A DNA stretch of 64,000 nt, taken from positions 36,693,533 through 36,757,532 of the forward strand of contig JAVGWX010000006.1 of NCBI GenBank assembly GCA_036924085.1, read 5' to 3'. A program made the translations under genes and the position numbers. This DNA is from Ariolimax columbianus. Its lineage: Eukaryota > Mollusca > Gastropoda > Stylommatophora > Arionidae. Positions within the stretch are counted from its first letter, which is position 1; each line of letters begins with the position of its first letter. Positions 38,030 through 50,100 of this stretch are shown piece after piece. Below the pieces are notes generated by a model. The model was given only the letters and a program-made list of their open reading frames with translations. It was not told where the DNA came from and ran no database searches.

Positions 38030-38445
38030 AGACAAATATCCGTTCAGTTCAAATGCCATCTCCCAATCAAAGATTAGTTGCGATGGATCTCTAATGTCCT
38101 GTATCTTTTCTTGATAATACAATCTGCCAGGCTCTTCCCTATCCATCTATTTATGTTATACTCTGATTACCTCAGGCACATCTTTCCTCCGCTGTTCCTT
38201 TCAATTTTGTTTTCAGCAAGGTGTTAAGTCCTTTGATGTGACCAAAATATCTCAACTGCCCAGAAGATTTGTTCATCAATTCACTTTGCACACCTATTTT
38301 CTCAAGACTTGCTTATTTGTTTTCTTTCCATGAGATATCCCCTTTATTCTATATCCACATTGCAGAGGCACCAATTCTCTTCTCCAAGTGTTTACTGATT
38401 GTCCAAATTGCTATGCCATACAGTGATGATGAATATATAAAAACA
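38030..38445 (-). mobile_element. LINE C-terminal fragment
   Basis: Minus frames read YGMAIWTISKHLEKRIGASA, LEKIGVQSELMNKSSGQLRY and FGHIKGLNTLLKTKLKG. These parallel the post-polymerase region of the LINE at 5979-7994 (CEAWMITK..., KYFGHIKRHN). Confidence 0.72.
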
Positions 38446-38474
38446 CCTAATCACTCTCATTTGTAAATGTATGG

Positions 38475-38745
38475 GATGAAAGATCCAGCATAGTGACTCA
38501 TAGCTGGCTGCTGGTGCTAAAATCAGCTACCAGAGTTGACCAAGGCCCTAAACGGCAGTCTGAAAACAGAATGCACTAGTATAGACTGGCTAGGAGAATA
38601 GAGATCGCAGTGGGAATGCAAACATTGTACCCAAGACAGCCAGCTGAAATCAGATGTGTCTGGCAGGAAGGCACAAATATCACAGACTCACTGTAAACTA
38701 TGAAACAACATAACAATCCTCTTGTCAGGATCACCGCTGAAGAAT
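38475..38745 (+). mobile_element. Family A repeat, copy 10
   Basis: Sense copy beginning GAAAGATCCAGCATAGTGAC and ending CCTCTTGTCAGGATCACCGC, somewhat shortened at the 5' end. Confidence 0.75.
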
Positions 38746-38854
38746 TTGTAATGTGAGATAAATGTTTGAAGGTCAATAATAACTCATATTGGTAAAAACA
38801 TATTTGGTCATCCCTATTCATAGTGTGGGAGTACTGAACACATTGAGGAAGGGG

Positions 38855-39005
38855 GAAAGATATTTTGGCCGTATATCAAGACATACCACGTTGGTGAAGT
38901 AGATAGAGGGTAAGGTGGAATGTACTAATGTAGTTGCCAAAACAGCAGACAACATTATAAGTGGTCAGATAACATCAGAAGATGGACTGGAAAGTTTAGT
39001 CTGTG
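38855..39005 (+). mobile_element. LINE C-terminal scrap
   Basis: The plus frame reads GERYFGRISRHTTLVK then a stop, IEGKVE, and continues. This is the (Y/F)-F-G-H-I-x-R-H-x-x-L motif of LINE C-termini. Confidence 0.55.
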
Positions 39006-39009
39006 ACTA

Positions 39010-40610
39010 AGATTGCACCTCCGAGCTAGAGGTGAGTCAAGTTCAGCACGCTTTCTTTACAGTTTACACTAACACAGCTGACCTTCAATCCTTCATTGTC
39101 ATTTGGCAACTAAACTGGACATTCTTGATTTCCATCTTTCGTCCCCCTTTATTATATTATATAGACTGTTCAAGCTCTTGACCTGTTTATGTATTTGATC
39201 GTATAGTCTACTTTTTATTTATAATACTAAAAACTAATGACTAAAGACAAACTCACAAAGTGTTACTGAGTGTCAATTAGTGATTGTGATTAGTAATTAC
39301 TAATTACTAATTAGTGCTTAGTAAATTACTTAGTTAGTGCTAATGTCCAATCAGAAACATATTCATGGTTAATGTTGATCTTGTCAGCATATGATCATCA
39401 ATTCAAAATTAATGTAAACAATATAATGACAATGTTAAACACAAAACCTGAGGAAGCCCTGTATGGAATTTGAACCCACTCCTTATTTCAAGACAGATCA
39501 CAAACTATATATCTTTTGTCATGTTTATATCGGCGGGTAACTCTTGGTTCAAATTCAAAAGTTTTGGCAGTGCTCGTCCCTTTCTTTTGATTTTCGTTTC
39601 CGTAAACAATGAAGTTATGGAGGAGTCGTGCATTGAAGAATATAATCTAAGAATGGTACATGACTTCTCTATTTGAGGGGGGGAAAAAAGAATCAGATGC
39701 ATCAGTTTTGGTAAAGGATATTATTGTAAATAATGGTATTATTCTAAAGTATCTTTTAAGAGAACTTGTATCAAACACCTTATGCCTTATCGACAAATGG
39801 CTGCCTCAGTCTGAGTGTCTGAAATAAATAGTCGAAGTGAGTTAGTGACCACATATTATAATACTTATTCCCTTCCTATGCGTCCTTACCTACCACATTC
39901 CTTTTAAACTATCACTGTTCATTGTATGTCTATCTACGACATAAGCTAATTGGAAAAATCAGGGTACACACATATCAACAGTCATGCTTCAGTACAGTCT
40001 ACCATATCGTAATGGTGTCGCTCCTACAAGTTACAACTGAGGAGGAGCTGTGCCGGGCCCCTAGCCTCGAGGGGAACCACCAAAGCAACCGGTGCCTCAT
40101 AAATAAGATACTAGACCTGGCCAGAGGGTGTGGAGATGACACAAAATTTGCGAGGAAGGTCCGACCTGGTGAAGACTACAAACTTCATCATGGTGACTGG
40201 CCTGCAAATATAGCATGTTCAAAGATCATGAACACAAAGAAGAAGAAGGCCTATATGGTCTAGAAATATGTCTGAATCAAAGTCTATATTCCACAGTTGC
40301 AAGTACGCCTCGTGGAGTAAGAAAAGCCACTGTAACCTGCTACTAAAGAAGTGGCATTAGTTAACTCAGTTAAGCATAAGTACAACGGCTGATTATAAAG
40401 TATCCGACTTTATGCTAGGAAAAAACTGGAAGAGGTACATGGGCACGAGCAGATGGATCACGAACAATGTTCCAGCCCATGCATTGCCTCTCATCAAGGT
40501 ATTTTTTATAGAAACACGACATTGGACAAGTTTGACATTCCTATGGGGAATCCACACAGAGGCGGTTTTTCTATGGGACTACCTTTTTACTTCTCTACTA
40601 ATGTAATGAG
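39010..40610. other. Region between the two divergent genes, little recognised
   Basis: It contains an AT-rich TAATTACTAATTAG-type stretch (39285-39340) and a plus open frame at 39922-40263 (EELCRAPSLEGNHQSNRCLI...) that I do not recognise. It lacks codon or splice evidence. Regulatory sequences of both genes could be here, but no specific site can be supported. Confidence 0.45.
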
Positions 40611-40611
40611 C

Positions 40612-40735
40612 ATCTGAACAGCAGAGTGGTAAAGAGCATTTGCTTCTCACGGCAAAGGTGCCAAGTCTGATACTTGTTTTAAACAGTTAACCCAGTTTTA
40701 AATGATAACCTGGCTTACTGTTTTGCAAAGAAAGG
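40612..40735 (+). mobile_element. Family D tRNA-headed SINE fragment
   Basis: It reads CAGCAGAGTGGTAAAGAGCA (A box), TTGCTTCTCACGGCAAAGG (anticodon region) and CCAAGTCTGATACTTG (B box, decayed). It lies about 200 bp before UPF0489 exon 1. Confidence 0.6.
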
Positions 40736-40940
40736 CCACATTTCTAAAAGAAAAAACTGAGGCCCAATACAACGAGTCTCTAACATTTCAAATGTAATTG
40801 CAATGGGACTACGTCCATCTTTACTAATTTAAAACACAATTCTAAATAAATTAACAAATACTAATATTCTAAGTGAAGAGATTTATAAAAGCAAATGTGT
40901 TTTAATTTCCAGCTGCAAGCCAGTAGATGAGACTTAACAA

Positions 40941-41196
40941 ATGTTGAGGATGATTCTGGGAAGGAGATGGCGGCGCTGGCTTCGTCTGTCCATCCTGTTG
41001 TTGTGCTTATTTGTGATGTGGAATCTTGTACGTGACTTGTTGCCATCAGGAGATAGGATAAATTACTCTGAGGTGAACTATCCAAACGTATTTGACCACT
41101 GGGGAAAAGATGATACAGATCTTAACTGGATGCCTAATCTTCTGTCAAAGCGGACTCAGGAGATTCCGTTTGTTGTAGTTGAGGAACATTACGAAG
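40941..41196 (+). CDS. UPF0489-like gene, coding exon 1
   Basis: Eighty-five codons plus one base, from MLRMILGRRWRRW through the signal anchor to PFVVVEEHYE, with donor GAAG|GTAAGC. This is the first ATG after a probable acceptor at 40910. The positive N-terminus followed by about 20 hydrophobic residues gives a type II membrane topology prediction. Confidence 0.9.
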
Positions 41197-44100
41197 GTAA
41201 GCTATTGTTTAAGTGTAATAATATAAACTGATGGACAAGCGCACGATATCAACACAGTTCCAACTGCTAGATCAATCAATATCAACTCCATCTTTGTATT
41301 TTAATTTGAAATTTACTTTTGCTGAATAACTATTGGGTGAGCCTGTTGTAGCACAGTGGTTAGTGCACTGGCCTCCCAGTCAAGCGATCAGGGCTCAATC
41401 TTGATGCAGGATTTTTTCTGATCACAAACCAGCTCCTGTAGTCAACCCAGCCACAGAAATTGGGTTCTATAAAATTCTGGAAAGTAAAGGTGGCTAGCAT
41501 GATCTGACAACATCATCCACTATGTGTCTTGGGTTATCAAATAATATGGGTCTAGCACCATATTTCCCAATGTCGCATGGCGTGGCAGGATCTTTACTTT
41601 TTTGTACTTAATAAGTAATACTGCTCTAAGACTTCTCTCCTGTACATATTCCCTTCATGCATGATTCTGTGGTATAGGGGTTGTGAGCTTGGTATACAAT
41701 CCCAACATACCAGGTTTGAATCACATGGTGCTCATTTTGAAAGATCAAGCATGTCTTAGGTACTTTCATCGTACGAACACTTCAACCAATTGACACAGCT
41801 GTAAATAGCTACTTGACAAAGTCAAGGGAAAATTTTGAAGCCGCCACATGAGCTACAGAGTTTGTGCTCAGTCGTTGGCACTTTTGGTAATGAAAGGGAC
41901 TGAGCAAATATATGGGGCTGCCCAGGTGCAATGAAGTTGGTTCTAAGAACCATTTTCCATTTCTTTCAAATGTTGTCAATAATTTTTTTTTATGTTTCAT
42001 CTTTAAATGAATTTTTTTACATTACCATTTTTTACCCCTAATAAAAAATAAATAGGTATTGCTCAGTTACAGAAACAAAATGAAACTCTCTTTACGACCA
42101 CAAGGCGTTGGTCAGGGACAATGAACAAACAAAAACACCCAACAAATCACAACAACAATGAGAATGGACTTGACGTTGTATACAATATGACTTGTGGTGG
42201 AAAAACTGCCTGGAAGACCCAAAGAACTCTCCACTATGGCAACCTTTATCCGGAGAACAGAACTTTGTGAGTAGACATAACAGGAAAAGGAAGACGAACG
42301 AGAAGAAGAAGACTTACGGGGGCAGCCATTAGCCAGGGTAGAACCAGGAATATGTGACTCATGATACCTCGATTAAAATAGAGAAATTATCAATATTATT
42401 ATAAAATATGATCATACTGATAATTTTGTGTGCCTACTCTGTCATAACAGGCATGCCGTGGTTAACACATTCCTGACCCCTCTCTGACTAATGACTGCCA
42501 ACTTTTGTCTTATATTCATGCTCATCATCACTGCCCACGAGATAAATGTCACCTTGCAATGGATCCCTTTGCATAGTGGGCTACTAGGGAATGTGATGGC
42601 CGACAGATTGGCAAAAACAGGAGCCTCGAAACAACAATTGGATAGACCCTGCAGTAACCACACAGTAAAATGAATTATTAAGAATAATACTCAAGAAATC
42701 TGGATGACAGGTGGGCGATGGGAACAACAGGTCACAGTGTATTTAATAAAATGTAACAGTCAAAAAGTAACGATGACATAAATAAACTACATAGAAGAGA
42801 TCAAAGTCTCATCTTTGAGTTCCAAACAGGACATACCAGAGTCAATAGCCACTTAAACCGCATCAATCCCCAGCACCTGCCACTGTGCAGGCATTGCTCT
42901 CATCATGATGAAACTGTTCGACATCTACTCTCGGGACCAGAGAGTGAGGTTGATGACAGGCGCAGTTTCTTCCTCACTATAATCCAAATACAGCGCAAGT
43001 TACATCATCCAGACAAAACCATCTGTTGGCTTGGCTTGGGTTCATTTGTTCTCAATCTCCCGGTACCAAACCCTGAAAGGGCTTAAGTAGCATAATGTAG
43101 TCCAGAGAATGGAATGCATTGTGTCGTAGTTTACAGCATGACTGCGATATTTGCACCTTTCGGTCCAACACATCCAACTTCAGCAAGCATTTTTATGAGT
43201 ACCGGGTTAGCATTTCCTCTTTGATCCCTTTTCCTTAGCCAGCCTGCCTTGCTGCAGCCTGTTATTCAGGATCCCCGCTTGGAGGTGAAGAAGGGTCTTG
43301 GCAGCTCTGGTTTGCTGGCACTAGCAGTCAGCTATGGGTCGCTGACCACTGAGCTCATGCGCTCAAACCGTCTGTTGATGTGGCCATCATCGCTTGCGAT
43401 GGGCAACTAATAATAATCCATTGTCAAGTCCACTTTCAATTTTGTTGTGATACCTTAGGTGTTTTCCTTTGTTCTTTGTTCCTCATGAAAGCCTTGTGGC
43501 CAATATGTGGGTTTCGCTTTGTTTCTGTCCCCATGTGGTAACTGAGCCATATCTATTTATACTTTTATTGACTTTTGTCCTTCAGAACTGTTACAGCTTT
43601 GTTATATTGTTACTTAGTCAATTTTGGTCCCTTTTTTTTCTATATAATTCTAACAAAAACACTTCTTTCACATTATTGGCCAGTCAATCGCAGCTCCGTG
43701 TTTGTCTATTAATCTGCATTTTACTTCTACCAAACAAATGCTACTTTTGTAAGACTTCTGTTCTGTATGTATTCCCATCTTTTTCTTATATTTCTTCTTC
43801 TGATACTTGGGAAAATTAGTTATTCACTCTTCTATTCCTTCTTATTTTGAAAACCCAGTAGGCTACACACAGCAGCCATTTGATGCCTGTTAATCAGATT
43901 CTGGTCAGACAAAAGACAACTACAAGAAAAACAGTCATTCTAACAGACTCGAGGAGCATATTGCAAGCCATCTCAGGCACCAAACAAGATAGACTCTTAA
44001 ATGAAATAAAATATAACATCAGGTTGTTGGTTGTTGTACCAGCACATTGTTGAATCATTGAAAACGAGAAGGTAGATGAGCTCCCAGAGTTGAAACGGGT

Positions 44101-47100
44101 GGCACACAGATTCTCACCCACAGAGCTATAAAGAAGCAAAGACACTCATAAAACGATCCATGAGGATGAAATGGAGAGACCAGTACAAAGAATACAAACG
44201 ATAAAATCACAGCAAAGACAAACTTGGCGGAGATGGGGAGACAAAGATCTTAAGACTCAGAATGGGATAATGCAGACTCAAGGCCCACCTTCACAGAATA
44301 TGTCTTAGAGACACCGGCACATGTGATTGTAGATCCCCCAAGCAGACACCAGAACATATCCTCCAGGACTGCCCCACTTAACTTGACTTAACGTATTGTC
44401 TTTATACTGGTTTAGAAGACAGTGCAAAGTCTGTATACAACCAGTTTCATTTACATTTCCTTGCTCTAAAAGCTATGTGCATCCAATCTATTCTTAAATG
44501 CATTAATTGTCCCTGCCTCCTCTACTTCCTATGGCAATGCATTCCAAGCATTCACCACTCTCTGACTGAAAAAATATTTCCTAATATCCAATTTGAACCT
44601 TTCTTTAGTTAATTTATAGCTATGCCCTCTTGTTCTTGTAGGTGGTTGTATTTTGAAAAACTTGTTATAGTCTAATTTATCTGTTCCTTTGACTATCTTA
44701 TGAACCTGTATTAAGTAACCTCAAATTCTTATCTTTTCTCGACACTGTAGGCCAGTTTTTCTCTTTCCTCATAACTGTAATAACTAGTTGGTCTCTAATT
44801 TCAAACAGCAATTTTGGATGAATACCATATTGACCTGAACATTTCTCCACTTTCAACCCCTTCAATTTAAAAAAAATAATTTCCTCTGTAATACAGATTG
44901 ATCTTAAAGCCGCTGTATCTATGTCTTTTTTTAAAATACTTTTAGGCTCTGGGATCTTGGAGCAGTTTTCTTTTGTGCAAACTGTGCTGAAGTACTGATT
45001 GAGCATATTAGCTGCCTCCCTATTCTCTCTTATTATTGTTCCTGTGCTATCTATGATAGAGCCTACTTTGCCTTTCGTTCTTTGTTTATTTATAACATAA
45101 GAAAAGAAGCTTTTACCATCTGTCTTGATCCTATGAGCAAGTTTATTTTTGAAGTCTATTTTTTGCTGCTTCATTCACTTTCTGAGCTATGTTTTGTTTG
45201 TCCAAATATTTTAAATGTTTCTTTTGATTTACCTGCCTCAATATTTTTTTCCATGCTTTATTTTTAGCTCTTCTACATTTAACTATAAATCAAGTTATCC
45301 ATTTTTTACGCTTGGTGTTTACCTCCCTATATGGAACACATTCCTCTTTTAGCTTATGCAGACCAAAGAGAGCCTCCTTCATGAACCTCATCGGGTTAAA
45401 AGAATAGTATCAGTTGATGAAGAAGAAGAAGATGCCTGTAAATGATGTTGAGGGCAAAACTATGAATTGCTGAGTCCTCTATTTTAAATTGGTTCATATT
45501 TCTTTTTAAAATGTTTAATAATTTTTTTTTAAATGATGTATCTAAATGTATTTTAGACATTGAAATTGTTGTTTCAATTTCCTTGTTTACATGGTGCTAA
45601 CACAAACACTACCTGCCCACATTTTCACATATATGCCTGTTAATTTACAATTTAATTCTAAATAATGTATATATTTTAATGAATTTTTCATTTCATTCTT
45701 AATTTTACATATAGTGCTAACACAAACATTTTTATACACATGGTCTGATCAGTCAATCTCTGCTGCACATTTGACTTTTAATCTATAATTTACTTATGCA
45801 TAAATGCAGATATGTTTCTTATTATTACAGTATCCGAGTAGATCTATTGGACTGACAAATTAAAGCCCTTTGCAGGGCATTCAAAGTACATACTAGATTT
45901 TTATTTCCCCCTAGTTAAAAACCAAGACCTTTTTGTCATACGATACATGTGTCGCCAGATGACACTGACGCAAGCCCTGTATAACAACAATGTTATCAAC
46001 CAATGTATATCTGTTATTCTGTGATTTACTGTTAAATTAATTCTTAAATTTAAACAAAATTGAGATATTTTTCTTTTTCCATATAGTTCTCAAATACTGG
46101 TTTCAAGCTGCAGATCTGGGCATCATTCCAGCATCCAAAAATATTTTGGTAATTGTATGATATATTAAATATCATGTCAAGTATCATGTAGAGTGATAAG
46201 TTTTATGTTTCTAAATCACTACACAGTGGTCCATCTGCTTTATTTCACTTGTGATTTATTTTATTTTGAATATCAGCTGAGTAATTTATGCAAACAGGTA
46301 AGCTCAATGAAAAATTTAAATATATCTAATCCCACATTACTAGCAGGACGGAATTAACATACTGAATTTGATATCTGTTCTGTTATTCTTTGGATTTTCT
46401 AGAATTAGTGAGTTTATATAAGCTTATAATACTAGCTTGAAAAGGGTGTACAATTTTGTGAAAATTGTTGACATAGGTAAAACTTTCTAATAACAAATTA
46501 CATGAAAATATCTAATTTTTCATGCACTATATCTAATAAAAAATAAAGAGATGATGATAAAGATTTATTTTTAATTTAAATCACAGCATTGGCACTATGT
46601 ATAATGGAGTAATTAATGTTTTAAATATTTTAGACCATCTTCATTTTTCTTGTGAACAGATTAAACATGTTATTGCATATGCCTATGTACACCAATCCAG
46701 ACTTGCAAACTTTAATTCAGCAATTTTTTAAAGTGAAAAAACTATTTTAAACTGTAGGAAACTGAGACTCTAGTCCAGTCAGGCACAACATACTGACCAG
46801 GACATTGCATCAGGGTCAATACACTGACCAAGACCACAAACCGGCTGTTTTAAAGGCAGCCTGGATGGCGAGATGTGGTTGGATGTGATCCCCGTAGTAG
46901 TGAGTGCCACACAGATGAAGTCAAGCATAGCACAACTGCCTGGAGGATTGCTGCCCACCTTCATCAGCATGCTTGGAATGTGAGGAAAGCTACTACAACC
47001 CGCCACTTAGTGTTTTTTTCAGGGTGCACAAAAGAGTAAACTTACTCATTGTGGGCATTAAACAACAACAATTTTAAACTGTGTCCATTACTATCATTAT

Positions 47101-50100
47101 AGACTTCTTTTTTTCAAAAATGAAACATACTTTAGACCACCACATGACCACCACTGCTCTGTGTAGAGTGTGTGGCAAACTATCCATAACTTTGAAAGAG
47201 AAATGGAAAAGTCTCAAACCATTGCATAGTCTTTCTCAAATGGAAGTTTTGCTGCTTATGTGTGGCATAAATGTACACAAAGATATACAAACATAACACT
47301 CCATGACTCTTTGCCACATATACTTTTTTATAGATTCACAGATATTAAGAGAAGACAGAGTGAAAAACTAATTATACAGTCTAAACAAGAGGCAGATATG
47401 AGTCAACATATTTGGACAGACTGATTCTAACTAATTTGGATAATTGTATTGCGTGTATTCATTATTCTTGTGCAAGTTTGGGAGTTGTAAGTAAATACCT
47501 CGCCAACACTAGCTCCAGTGAAGTCCTGTCTTGCTCCTCCATGCCTAGCCAGCATGTCAATGAGGATATAAGTATGCAAGATGAACTCGATGTGCCTCCT
47601 CAGGGAGAAAGAAGAAGACTAGTCATCCTATTTTCTGTGAACAATATTGATTAATTATTTGCTAGCAACCTTGTGAAGTCCAGCCTTATGCACTGGACTG
47701 TGGAAATATGACACAGGGTAACTGAAATACTATTGCAAATAGCCAAAGACCATGCCAGGATAATTGAAAGAAAAATACAAGAAAATAAACAAACTAACTA
47801 ATCCAAAACCACAACTTGTTGTAGTAACTTAGTGTCTGTATTTTATTAGTCTTTACACTGTTGGTTGTTGGTTTTACACATATGCATTGTGTGCTTGTGT
47901 ATTTTTTTGTATTATTTGCTTGTCACGACTATCTCACTGTAGTCCCATAGCAGACATTGCTGCAGCGGATGAAGTATTGGAGACTCCATTATACTAGGTA
48001 TCAGCTTTTTTTATTAGATGAAGTAACCAGTTCCCTTCCTTGCTGTTTTTCGTTCCCAACAGTAATCTAGGCACCCATTTATATCCATGTTGACTAGAGC
48101 ATGCCGAAACCTAGGATTGAACCCTGTGTCTTTACTATGAGAAGCAATTACTCAATCACTCTGCTACTCAGACAGACACTCTTTAACAGATTGTTACTTG
48201 TTAAAAAAAACATTTACATAGTAAAGTAACAAATACAGCAAAAGTAAATCATAAATATTAGAAGGAATAGTATATTCCATAAACAAAAACAGAAAAGACG
48301 TTACATGTGTATGAGTTGGTCATTTTAAAAAGAATACAAAACAATCCAACATGTACACAGGTACAACTACATATTCTATTTGCTTCAAGTTGCTCAAATA
48401 GCTTGTATTTTATTACACCAAGGGGCCGTGGTAGCACAATAGTTAGTTCACTGGCTTCCAAGTCAGGCAATCAGGGTTCAATCCCCAGTTAGTGCGGGAT
48501 TTTATTTTTATCGCAAATTGGCTCCTATGGTCGACCCAGCCACAGAAATTGGGTACCAGAAAAATCTGGGAAGTAAAGGCGGCCGACGTGATGCTGACCA
48601 CATCATCCACTATGTGTTGTGAGTCACAAAATAATATGGGCCTAACACCATATTTCCTATACTCCACATGGCGTGACAGGATCTTTACTTTACTTTTATA
48701 TTTCACCAATTTTCCACTTTGCTTGTTTGCAAGTCAATTGATTTAGCCATCATGTATTAATTCTTTGTTTTAATGACAGATTCACATAGATGCTCATTCT
48801 GATGGTGCTGTGCCATTTAATATTGAAGCTCTTCCTGTGTTTCGCTCCCCACGTAGTAGACAGGAGATCCACAATATGATGCAGAGAAACGATATGTTCA
48901 TTGTGGTAAGAATGTTTTTGTTTGACTGCCTTCAAAGCATGATCTTGGTTATATTTTCTCAGTAATTGAAAAGTAGTTATTGACTTTATTGTTTGTGTAT
49001 TATATATGGCGTATTGTGTGTAGAACTTTCTTTTACACCAAGAATGGTACTTGGGACTGAAGATACAGCAGTGATTGAGCTAACAGCAGTCAGCGACTCA
49101 TAGCTGGCTACTTGCATCAGGGTAAGCGGCCAACTGTTGACCAAGAACCTATCCCACCTCCAAGCTGCAGCCAGAAACAGACTACATTAGTGTAGTCTAG
49201 CTAAGAAAATAAGGGTCGCAGTGAGCAGGCACACCCGGTACTCGAATTAGCCAGCTCAAATCAGATGTGTCAGGCTGAAAGGCGCAGATATCACATCCTT
49301 GAATCCTTGATGTGAACTACAACACAATGCCACAACATCTTTTTCAGAACACCAAAGAAGAAGATGAATGGTAGCCCACACTGCACATAGATTTGATCTG
49401 TATGAATGGAGTAGGAAATGACATGTTAGAGAATCTTCTAGAAGGTTGGACTTCACAATGAAGAGCCTTAGGGAAAGAAAAAAATTGGATAGCCAGGACA
49501 AAATCTGAATCCACATTTTCAAGTGGCAGAAAAAAAATGTCATGTCCAATGACCTAGAATCATCCAGTATATATTTGGTTTTGATAGAAAATAAATTCAT
49601 GGAGGTAATTATGCCTTCTTATCTTAAGCAGAGCCAACATTGCTGTGCTCCAGATAGACCTGGAATACCCTTGGGGAGATATTTGACTGCAGTCGGTGAA
49701 ACATGTATTAATTTTCATGAGGTTTCACTAGATCTTAATATTTTGATAAATATTTATTTTAGAGACAGAAAGCTCAGTTTTCTAGCTATTGCTTCAAGCT
49801 CAATGAAGATTAGTTTATTCTTCTTTCTATTTTGCTCAAATAGCTGCAAGTTTCTGTGAATGTAATTGCCCTTTTGGAACAAAGTTTGCATTAAGGCATT
49901 TACCTATTGTAGTCGGTAACCTTTCAATTCAAATGTGAAGCCAGTTTTGCTGTATGGAGGGGAAACCTGGAGGATGACCAAAGCAATGACAGGAGACTGC
50001 AGGGTTTTGTCAACAGATGCCTGAGAAAAATTCTTGGTATAAAATGGTTTGACAAAGTTACAAATGAAAATCTTAGGAAGAAAGTGTCATACATTAAGAA

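Noticed and set aside
39922..40263. Plus open frame of 113 codons as a small gene
   Set aside because: No recognisable domain, no splice or promoter support, and it lies among repeat debris; too weak to call.
43469..43819. Hydrophobic open frame of 116 codons as a membrane protein
   Set aside because: It lies in a T-rich intron stretch between LINE pieces, and the hydrophobic residues follow from base composition.
48420..48500. tRNA gene
   Set aside because: A and B boxes are present but the cloverleaf is imperfect and the same head is followed by a conserved SINE body in other copies. The same holds for the heads at 41336, 47938-48175, 59790 and 63010.
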